A stretch of 64,000 bases of DNA from assembly GCF_027257935.1 (NCBI RefSeq), contig NZ_JANZKW010000001.1:992001-1056000 (forward strand), given 5' to 3'. Each line of letters opens with the position of its first letter. Positions within the stretch are counted from its first letter, which is position 1. Below are positions 57,991 through 64,000 of this stretch, piece by piece. The position numbers and the translations under genes are program-made. The notes below the pieces were generated by a model. That model ran no database searches and was not told the DNA's origin. It saw only the letters and a program-made list of their open reading frames with translations. The DNA is from Chitinimonas sp. BJYL2. Lineage in GTDB: Bacteria; Pseudomonadota; Gammaproteobacteria; Burkholderiales; Chitinimonadaceae.

Positions 57991-58671
57991 ATGATGAATG
58001 CTAAAGCAGTGATCCTGCTCTCGGGCGGGCTGGACTCCGCCACCGTGCTGGCGATGGCCCGTAGCCAGGGCTTTGAGACCTACTGCCTGAGTTTCGATTA
58101 TGGCCAGCGTCATAATGCCGAGCTGGCCGCTGCGCGCCGTGTGGCCACGTCCCTCGGCGCTGCCGCGCACCATGTGGCCAAGATCGATCTGGCCGCGTTT
58201 GGCGGTTCGGCACTGACTGATGCGACCATCGCTGTACCCGTCGATGGCGTGGTGGAAGGCGAAATCCCGGTCACCTACGTCCCGGCCCGCAACACCATCA
58301 TGCTGAGCTTTGCACTGGGTTGGGCCGAGGTGCTGGGCGCCCGCGACATTTTCATCGGCGTGAATGCGGTGGATTACTCGGGCTACCCCGATTGTCGGCC
58401 TGAGTACATTTCCGCCTTCGAAGCCATGGCCCGTCTGGCCACCAAGGCCGGGGTCGAGGGTGAGGAGCTGCATGTCCGTACACCCTTGATCCGTCTGAGC
58501 AAGGCCGAGATCATCCAGGCCGGCACGGCACTGGGGGTGGATTATGCACAGACCGTATCGTGCTATCAGGCTGATACGGCAGGCCACGCCTGCGGTGTGT
58601 GTGATGCCTGTCGTCTACGCCAGGCAGGCTTTGCTGCCGCAGGCATCGTCGACCCAACCCGCTACGCCTGA
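57991..58671 (+). CDS. queC: 7-cyano-7-deazaguanine synthase
   Basis: ATP-dependent conversion of CDG to preQ0. 226 residues. PP-loop [44 protein letters not shown]; zinc site [21 protein letters not shown]. Start is ATG 57991 or 57994 (tandem ATGs). The 3' end overlaps the convergent STAS-like gene by 10 bp. Confidence 0.97.
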   Translation: MMNAKAVILLSGGLDSATVLAMARSQGFETYCLSFDYGQRHNAELAAARRVATSLGAAAHHVAKIDLAAFGGSALTDATIAVPVDGVVEGEIPVTYVPARNTIMLSFALGWAEVLGARDIFIGVNAVDYSGYPDCRPEYISAFEAMARLATKAGVEGEELHVRTPLIRLSKAEIIQAGTALGVDYAQTVSCYQADTAGHACGVCDACRLRQAGFAAAGIVDPTRYA

Positions 58672-59072
58672 TTCTGTGCCTGCAACGTGATGGTTTCGGG
58701 TGGGCGCAGGAAACCACGCAGCCAGGCCAAGGCCTCGGCCTCTCGCGAGAAGGCTTGGCAGGGATAGGGTGGATGACGAAAGCGCAGGTACAGTTTGGCG
58801 GCTTGCATGGCCAAGGCATTGCTCATGACCATGCCCACCGCCAGTGTGACTTCGCAGATTTCCGGCCCGCTGCCGAAGACCTCGGCTTCGGTGGTGCCGG
58901 CCATCACACCCTGCCCGAAGATCATCACCGGCACCGGATACACCCCGATGGCCAGATGCTGTTCCAGCGCCGAGCGCATCGATGCCTCATCGATACGGGG
59001 GCGATAACCGTAGTCCACGCGCAGGATGCCGTCGTCGCCGAGCCAGACTTTGGGAGGAATGATGCGTTGCAT
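58662..59072 (-). CDS. STAS-like protein downstream of msrQ
   Basis: 136 residues from ATG 59072, preceded by TGAGGTG and 14 bp after the msrQ stop. It reads [20 protein letters not shown] then [12 protein letters not shown], ending [29 protein letters not shown]. The pattern resembles the small SpoIIAA/STAS-like DUF7793 proteins. Its frame stays open far upstream through msrQ, but that part is spurious. Function unknown. Confidence 0.7.
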   Translation of the reverse strand: MQRIIPPKVWLGDDGILRVDYGYRPRIDEASMRSALEQHLAIGVYPVPVMIFGQGVMAGTTEAEVFGSGPEICEVTLAVGMVMSNALAMQAAKLYLRFRHPPYPCQAFSREAEALAWLRGFLRPPETITLQAQNQA

Positions 59073-59086
59073 CACCTCATTGAAGT

Positions 59087-59677
59087 TCAAGCCGGCCGTT
59101 GCCACAAGCGCCAATAGATACGCAGCCCCAGCAAAAGCGCCAGCACGGCACCGTAAAGCAGCGGTTCGCTCAGGTCGCGTTTCACCAGCCACAGGTAGTG
59201 CAGCACGCCCAGCACCCCCACCACATAAACCAGCCGATGCAGCAACCCCCAGCGTCGCTTGAGCCGCCGCATCATGGCGTCGGTCGAGGTCAAGGCCAGC
59301 GGAATCAGCAGCAGGAAGGCCGCAAAACCCAAGGTGATGAAGGGCCGCTTGAACACATCGCGCACGATGGCTGCAGCGTCGAAGAACTGGTCGAGCCAGA
59401 TATACGTTGTGAAATGCAGGCAGGCGTAGAAGAACGCAAACAGCCCCAGCATGCGGCGCAGGCGGATCAGCGCGTTGTGGCCCGTCAGCCGCCTTAGCGG
59501 GGTGATGGCGAGTGTCAGCAGCAGCATCACCAGCGTCCAGGTGCCGGTGGAGCGCGTGATGAATTCGATCGGGTTCACGGCCATGCCGCTGAGCACGATC
59601 CAGCTGGCGCGGGCCAGCGGCAGCAGGCAGGCAATGAACAGGGTGGCTTTGATATAAGCGAGCGTACGGTTGGTCAT
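59087..59677 (-). CDS. msrQ: Haem-binding membrane subunit MsrQ (YedZ)
   Basis: 196 residues, about six helices, ferric-reductase-like. It passes electrons to periplasmic methionine sulfoxide reductase Msr[20 protein letters not shown] and [24 protein letters not shown] hold the haem-ligand His residues. The partner gene msrP is not upstream; proB diverges there. MsrP may lie elsewhere or the protein may act alone. Confidence 0.93.
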   Translation of the reverse strand: MTNRTLAYIKATLFIACLLPLARASWIVLSGMAVNPIEFITRSTGTWTLVMLLLTLAITPLRRLTGHNALIRLRRMLGLFAFFYACLHFTTYIWLDQFFDAAAIVRDVFKRPFITLGFAAFLLLIPLALTSTDAMMRRLKRRWGLLHRLVYVVGVLGVLHYLWLVKRDLSEPLLYGAVLALLLGLRIYWRLWQRPA

Positions 59678-59756
59678 GCTGCTTTGGTCGTTCGACGAAG
59701 ACACGTCTGACGGCATAATGCCCCATTTGTTGCCTCGTCTCGCTTCCGGGTTCCCC

Positions 59757-60875
59757 ATGCAAAGCTGTATCGCCTCTGCCTCGCGTCTGGTCGTCAAAGT
59801 CGGCTCGTCCCTGGTCACCAATGATGGTCGCGGTCTGGATCACGCCGCACTGAGCCGTTGGGCGGCCGAAATCGCGCCGCTGGTGCGCAGTGGCAAGCAG
59901 GTGGTGCTGGTCAGTTCGGGCGCGATTGCCGAAGGCGTGGCCCGGCTGGGCTGGCCCAAGCGGCCCAAGGCGTTGCACGAGCTGCAAGCCGCCGCCGCTG
60001 TGGGGCAGATGGGTCTGGTCGAAGCCTACGAGCGCTGCTTCCGTGCCCATGGTCTCAAGACCGCGCAGATTCTGCTCACGCACGAAGACCTGGCCGACCG
60101 CACGCGCTACCTGAATGCGCGCTCCACGCTGCTGACCCTGCTGGTGCTGGGTGTGATTCCCATCATCAACGAGAACGACACGGTCTCCACCGACGAGATC
60201 AAGGTCGGTGACAACGACACGCTGGGTGCGCTGGTCACCAATCTGATCGATGCCGACGCACTGGTGATCCTCACCGACCAGCGCGGCCTCTACGACAGTG
60301 ACCCGCGCAAGAACCCGGATGCGCGCTTCATTAGCGAGTACCAAGCCGGCAAGCCCGAACTGGAAGCCATGGCTGGTGGCGCAGGTTCCAGCGTAGGTAC
60401 CGGCGGCATGTACACCAAGATCATCGCCGCCAAGCGCGCCGCCCGCAGCGGCGCGAGCACGGTGATTGCCTCAGGCCGTGAAGACAAGGTGCTGACGCGC
60501 CTGGCCGCCGGTGAAGCCATCGGCACCCAGCTGACGGCACCCGAAAGCCGTCTGGCCGCACGCAAGCAGTGGCTGGCCGATCATTTGCAGGTACGCGGCG
60601 AGCTGAGGCTGGATGCCGGCGCGGTGCGGGCGCTGCGCGAGCAGGGCACCAGCCTGCTGCCAATCGGCGTGGTGGCGGTGGAGGGCGAGTTCCTGCGCGG
60701 CGAGATCGTCCGCTGTGTGGGGCCGGACAGCGCGGAAGTGGCGCGGGGGCTGGTCAACTACGCGGCGACCGATGCGCGGCGCATCCTCAAGTTGCCGACC
60801 AGCCAGATCGAGGCGGTGCTCGGGTTCATTGATGAGCCTGAGTTGATCCACCGCGATAATCTGGTGCTGCGCTGA
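59757..60875 (+). CDS. proB: Glutamate 5-kinase
   Basis: First step of proline synthesis. 372 residues. Kinase domain with [36 protein letters not shown] and [18 protein letters not shown]-terminal PUA domain (about 275-372). ATG 59757. In many betaproteobacteria proB follows rplU-rpmA-obgE; those genes are not here. A GGCATAATGCC dyad with a -10-like CATAAT lies 38 bp upstream. Confidence 0.97.
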   Translation: MQSCIASASRLVVKVGSSLVTNDGRGLDHAALSRWAAEIAPLVRSGKQVVLVSSGAIAEGVARLGWPKRPKALHELQAAAAVGQMGLVEAYERCFRAHGLKTAQILLTHEDLADRTRYLNARSTLLTLLVLGVIPIINENDTVSTDEIKVGDNDTLGALVTNLIDADALVILTDQRGLYDSDPRKNPDARFISEYQAGKPELEAMAGGAGSSVGTGGMYTKIIAAKRAARSGASTVIASGREDKVLTRLAAGEAIGTQLTAPESRLAARKQWLADHLQVRGELRLDAGAVRALREQGTSLLPIGVVAVEGEFLRGEIVRCVGPDSAEVARGLVNYAATDARRILKLPTSQIEAVLGFIDEPELIHRDNLVLR

Positions 60876-60953
60876 GCGGCTACCTTGCGCTGTATCAAGC
60901 GCGGTGCACGACTTGATGCTGTAAATCGCTGTTTCTTCGAGTAAAATCGCCAT

Positions 60954-60988
60954 CGCGCTGACCGGTATCGGTCGGCGCGTTGTTTTTA
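60954..60988 (+). terminator. Hairpin between proB and trhO
   Basis: An 11-bp stem with one G-T pair (CGCGCTGACCG/CGGTCGGCGCG), loop GTAT, then TTGTTTTTA. A good proB terminator. A -10-like TAAAAT at 60942-60947 lies before it, so it could instead be a trhO leader attenuator. Confidence 0.7.
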
Positions 60989-61006
60989 GCCTCTCAGGAA
61001 TTCAGC

Positions 61007-61948
61007 ATGTCCGGTCCCATCGTTGTTGCCGCGCTTTACCAGTTTGTCACCCTGTCCGATTACGTCGAGCTGCGCACACCGCTGCGCGATGCGATGGTCG
61101 AGTTCGGTATCAAGGGCACGCTCTTGCTAGCGCAGGAAGGCATCAACGGCACCGTGTCGGGCACGCGTGAGGGCATCGACAGCCTGCTGGGCTGGCTCAA
61201 GCGCGATGCGCGTTTTGCCGGGCTCGATCACAAGGAAAGCTACTGTGACGCGCATCCGTTCTACCGCACCAAGGTCAAGCTCAAGAAAGAGATCGTGACG
61301 CTGGGCGTGGACGGCGTAGACCCCAACAAGGCGGTGGGTACCTATGTGGAGCCCGAAGACTGGAACGCGCTGATCAGCGATCCGGAAGTGCTCTTGATCG
61401 ATACGCGCAATGATTACGAGGTGGCCATCGGCACCTTCAAGGGCGCGATCGACCCAAAAACCACCACGTTCCGCGAATTCCCCGAATACGTGAAGCAACA
61501 CTTCGACCCCAAGCGGCACAAAAAGGTCGCCATGTTCTGCACTGGCGGCATCCGCTGCGAAAAGGCGTCGAGCTATATGCTGGGCGAGGGTTATGCCGAG
61601 GTATTCCACCTCAAGGGCGGCATCCTCAAGTATCTGGAAACCATGCCCAAGGAGCAGAGCCTGTGGGAAGGCGACTGCTTTGTGTTCGATCAGCGCGTCA
61701 GCGTGGGCCACGATCTGGAGCCCGGTGAATACACGCTGTGCTACGGCTGCGGCGAGCCCGTGTCAGCGGCTGACCGTGCGGGTGACAAGTTCGAGAACGG
61801 CGTGCGCTGCCCGCGGTGCTGGGACAGTCTCAGCGAAGAGACCTTGAAGAGCGCGCGTGAACGCCAACATCAGATCGATCTGGCCAAGGCGCGCGGCGAA
61901 CCGCATCCATTGGGTTTTGATGCGCGGCAGGCACGGCGCGAGGGCTGA
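61007..61948 (+). CDS. trhO: tRNA uridine(34) hydroxylase (rhodanese family, YceA)
   Basis: O2-dependent formation of ho5U34 in tRNA. 313 residues. N-terminal ferredoxin-like region with [19 protein letters not shown]; rhodanese domain with [15 protein letters not shown] and active-site loop [18 protein letters not shown]-terminal zinc-like pair [13 protein letters not shown] and [12 protein letters not shown] 61007 after AGGAATTC. Confidence 0.95.
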   Translation: MSGPIVVAALYQFVTLSDYVELRTPLRDAMVEFGIKGTLLLAQEGINGTVSGTREGIDSLLGWLKRDARFAGLDHKESYCDAHPFYRTKVKLKKEIVTLGVDGVDPNKAVGTYVEPEDWNALISDPEVLLIDTRNDYEVAIGTFKGAIDPKTTTFREFPEYVKQHFDPKRHKKVAMFCTGGIRCEKASSYMLGEGYAEVFHLKGGILKYLETMPKEQSLWEGDCFVFDQRVSVGHDLEPGEYTLCYGCGEPVSAADRAGDKFENGVRCPRCWDSLSEETLKSARERQHQIDLAKARGEPHPLGFDARQARREG

Positions 61949-61957
61949 ACCCGACGC

Positions 61958-62314
61958 CTAGCGTACAGGCAGCAGCGGGCAAGCTTGGTTCAGCCGGATT
62001 TGCAGATCGGCGCGCAGCGCTGCCAGTTCGGCCATCTTTGCCTCCACCACGGCGAGCTTGCTGCGCAACAGCGCCGCAATCGCCGCCGCCTGATCGTCGG
62101 CCTGGCGCAGCGCCAGCAGGTTTTCGCCGATTTCCGCCAGGCTGAAACCGAGTTTCTGCGCGGTCTTGATATACAGCAGGTACTGCACCGTGTCGGGCGC
62201 GTACTCCCGGTAGCCGTTGTCGCGGCGGCGCGCAGCAATCAAACCCTGTTGCTCATAGAAGCGCAGGCTGTCGCGGCTCAGTCCGCTGGCGCTGGCCAAT
62301 TCTCCGATGCGCAT
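61958..62314 (-). CDS. MerR family transcriptional regulator
   Basis: 118 residues. Winged HTH MRIGELASASGLSRDSLRFYEQQGLIAARRRDNGYREY, then a coiled dimer helix (about 75-110). The C-terminus has a single Cys (QACPLLPVR), unlike metal sensors with paired Cys. It is divergent from a membrane-protein gene, and the promoter between them has a typical 19-bp MerR spacer. Confidence 0.92.
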   Translation of the reverse strand: MRIGELASASGLSRDSLRFYEQQGLIAARRRDNGYREYAPDTVQYLLYIKTAQKLGFSLAEIGENLLALRQADDQAAAIAALLRSKLAVVEAKMAELAALRADLQIRLNQACPLLPVR

Positions 62315-62332
62315 GGTGCCTCCTCTCCTTGC

Positions 62333-62363
62333 TTGACCTTGGAGCATACTCCACGGTTTAGAT
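62333..62363 (+). promoter_or_regulatory. MerR-type promoter with 19-bp spacer
   Basis: -35 TTGACC (62333-62338), 19-bp spacer, -10 TTAGAT (62358-62363). The spacer is centred on a dyad TGGAG-CATA-CTCCA; extended arms start ACC and end GGT. Overlong spacing plus a central dyad is the MerR-family signature. It faces the membrane-protein gene at 62397. Confidence 0.82.
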
Positions 62364-62396
62364 TGGCGGTCCTTCTTCATTACCCCCGAGGACGCC

Positions 62397-62825
62397 ATGT
62401 GGACACTCCGGCAGTATCGCCAGATCGTGCGCGCCAGCGCAGCCTATGACCTGATCGTCACCGCACCCTTTGCTACCCCATGGACCTTTGCGCTGGTACA
62501 CCAAGGCTTGGTCTGGCTGGATACCACCCTGGGTTTGCCAGGCCATATGCCGGCATTCGACCCGATTCATATCCTGATGGCCAATCTGCTGGGGTCCGTG
62601 GTGTGTGTGTGGTCGGTATTGCGTCTGCGCTCGCCACAACGCCGCTATGGCCGCTACGATGCCTACGCCCGGGCGTTGTTTTCGGCCTGGCAAATTTATG
62701 CACTGGCCCACGGTGCCAGCGCCATCATCGTCGTCTTTCTGGTCATTGAGATGGCTTTCGGGCTGGCGCAGGCCCTGCCTGTGACTACGCGGCAGCGCTA
62801 CATGCCCGGCTTGGTCAGCAGCTAG
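62397..62825 (+). CDS. Four-helix membrane protein controlled by the MerR regulator
   Basis: 142 residues with about three to four hydrophobic segments (around 20-40, 55-75, 90-120) and basic loops (RLRSPQRRYGRYDAYARALF). No enzyme motif recognised. It lies 33 bp after the MerR promoter, so it is the likely target gene; the dienelactone hydrolase 35 bp downstream may be co-induced. Confidence 0.75.
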   Translation: MWTLRQYRQIVRASAAYDLIVTAPFATPWTFALVHQGLVWLDTTLGLPGHMPAFDPIHILMANLLGSVVCVWSVLRLRSPQRRYGRYDAYARALFSAWQIYALAHGASAIIVVFLVIEMAFGLAQALPVTTRQRYMPGLVSS

Positions 62826-62860
62826 AATCGCGATCTGATCCACTGTCCACCCAGGCCGCC

Positions 62861-63598
62861 ATGCTGATCCAGTCCCACGCCGTTGACCTTGCCACGCCCA
62901 CGGGCACCATGCGCACCTATGTGCACCGCCCGGCGGGCGAGGGCCGCTACCCGGCCATCCTGTTCTATTCAGAGATTTTCCAGCAGACCGGGCCGATCGA
63001 GCGCGCGGCCAAGATCATGGCCGGCCACGGCTATGTGGTGCTGGTGCCCGAGGTCTTCCACGAACTGAACCCCATCGGTACTGTGCTGGGCTACGACGAT
63101 GCGGGTCGCGATAAAGGCAACGCCGACAAGGCCGCCAAGCCGGTCATGGCCTACGACGACGACAATGCGGCCATGCTGGCCTGGCTGGATACGCAGCCCT
63201 TTTTCAGCGGCAAGGTCGGGGCGATGGGCTTTTGCCTCGGCGGGCATCTTGCCTTCCGGGCGGCGCTCCACCCGCGTGTAGCTGCGACGGCTTGTTTCTA
63301 TGCCACCGATCTGCACACGCATGTCATCCCCGATGCGCCGGGCCAGCACAGCATGGATCGCCTCGCCGAGATCGGTGGCGAGCTGCTGATGATCTGGGGC
63401 AAGCAGGACCCGCATATTCCGGCTGCCGGCCGGGCCGAGGTGTACGCCAGACTCAGTGCCGCTGGCCTGTGTTTCACGTGGCACGAATTCAACGGCCAGC
63501 ACGCCTTCATGCGCGACGAGGGCGAGCGATATGACCCCGAGCTGGCCATGCTGGGCTATCAGCTGGCGCTGGGCTTGTTTCGGCGCGTGCTGGGCTAG
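62861..63598 (+). CDS. Dienelactone hydrolase family protein
   Basis: 245 residues. Nucleophile elbow GAMGFCLGGHLAFRAAL with Cys as in dienelactone hydrolases, Asp in GKQDPHIPAAGR and His in FNGQHAFMRDEGERYDP. The group cleaves dienelactones or related small esters. It follows the MerR-controlled membrane gene and may belong to the same response. Confidence 0.9.
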   Translation: MLIQSHAVDLATPTGTMRTYVHRPAGEGRYPAILFYSEIFQQTGPIERAAKIMAGHGYVVLVPEVFHELNPIGTVLGYDDAGRDKGNADKAAKPVMAYDDDNAAMLAWLDTQPFFSGKVGAMGFCLGGHLAFRAALHPRVAATACFYATDLHTHVIPDAPGQHSMDRLAEIGGELLMIWGKQDPHIPAAGRAEVYARLSAAGLCFTWHEFNGQHAFMRDEGERYDPELAMLGYQLALGLFRRVLG

Positions 63599-63706
63599 TT
63601 CGGGTCCAGGCGGGCACTCGGCGGTTGCGGGCGATGCCGACGCGGCGGCCTGCAAGCCTTACAATACGCATCCAAGCTTAGAGCCGTTGCGGCCAGACCG
63701 GAACCC

Positions 63707-64000
63707 ATGCCCAAAAAACCGACCTCGCCGCGCCCGCCCGTTACAGAGAAAGCCGGCCTGCATCCACGCAATGCGCATCGCAGCCGCTACGACTTCCCGG
63801 CCCTGATGGCTGCCAGCCCCGAGCTGGCGGGTTTTGTCGCCATCAATGCCTATGGCGATGACTCGATCGACTTCTCCAACCCCGCAGCGGTCAAGGCCCT
63901 GAACCGTGCCTTGCTGGTGCAGTTTTACGGGGTGCAAGGCTGGGACATCCCCGCCGACTACCTGTGCCCGCCCATCCCTGGTCGTGCCGACTACCTGCAC
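63707..64000 (+). CDS. rlmF: 23S rRNA m6A1618 methyltransferase, 5' part
   Basis: The first 98 codons run off the window end. A basic start ([11 protein letters not shown]) is followed by [40 protein letters not shown] and [20 protein letters not shown], characteristic of RlmF. The methyltransferase NPPF motif would lie downstream. The preceding 108 bp contain a -10-like TACAAT at about 63660. Confidence 0.88.
   Translation, partial: MPKKPTSPRPPVTEKAGLHPRNAHRSRYDFPALMAASPELAGFVAINAYGDDSIDFSNPAAVKALNRALLVQFYGVQGWDIPADYLCPPIPGRADYLH

Noticed and set aside
59073-60344. Upstream part of a 560-codon minus-strand frame
   Set aside because: Runs through proB and msrQ in other frames; only the last 136 codons (58662-59072) look like a real protein with a ribosome-binding site.
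63471-63484. GTTTCACGTGGCAC, parS-like
   Set aside because: Two mismatches and inside the dienelactone hydrolase coding sequence.

Overview
The window reads as about 64 kb of a GC-rich betaproteobacterial chromosome centred on the replication origin. The order gyrB-dnaN-dnaA (leftward), then rpmH-rnpA-yidD-yidC-mnmE (rightward), is the usual gamma/betaproteobacterial origin cluster. The tRNA-dihydrouridine synthase/Fis pair, the AlgZ/AlgR pair, a bacterial SUV3-type helicase, a split PntAA/PntAB/PntB transhydrogenase and a PyrB/inactive-PyrC pair point to Betaproteobacteria, probably Neisseriales. Genus is not resolved. No rRNA, CRISPR array, prophage or intact transposase was seen.

Left arm (1-13 kb): dusB (cut by the window edge)-fis; purH, an acetyltransferase, purD and a small unknown gene; hemA, an acetyltransferase and prfA; a membrane GGDEF/EAL protein; and a small heat-shock protein with its own sigma-32-like promoter and a structured leader. 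A 15-bp bidirectional terminator separates that gene from the convergent SUV3-like helicase.

Accessory island (13-23 kb, all leftward): a type I restriction-modification system (hsdM-hsdS-hsdR), an unknown 295-codon gene that overlaps the end of hsdR, a HipB/HipA toxin-antitoxin module with a tandem operator, and a SRAP (HMCES/YedK-like) DNA-damage protein. The island starts just beyond the gyrB terminator, about 5 kb from dnaA.

Origin (23-33 kb): gyrB, dnaN and dnaA leftward; rpmH, rnpA, yidD, yidC and mnmE rightward. DnaA boxes occur in both the dnaA-dnaN and the dnaA-rpmH gaps. A 560-bp gap after mnmE holds a large nested palindrome and two operator palindromes upstream of the transhydrogenase genes.

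Right arm (33-64 kb): pntAA-pntAB-pntB; a CobW-type GTPase, ParA-like ATPase and thiolase in a leftward run; tRNA-Gly(CCC); comM; the AlgZ/AlgR two-component pair; lipase-like hydrolases; photolyase; the yqgE-yqgF-acetyltransferase-pyrB-pyrC' operon; an acyl-CoA-binding protein; parC; two periplasmic binding proteins; queE and queC; msrQ with a STAS-like partner; proB; trhO; a MerR regulator with its target gene; a dienelactone hydrolase; and the start of rlmF.

The most interesting signals are regulatory: the heat-shock promoter and possible RNA thermometer before hsp20; a TCAARC-N4-GYTTGA operator shared by the transhydrogenase and acyl-CoA-binding-protein genes; two copies of one parS-like 14-mer in opposite orientation flanking the origin; a tandem HipB operator; a MerR promoter with a 19-bp spacer; and the unknown gene coupled to hsdR. 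All coordinates come from reading the sequence by eye; nothing was searched against a database.
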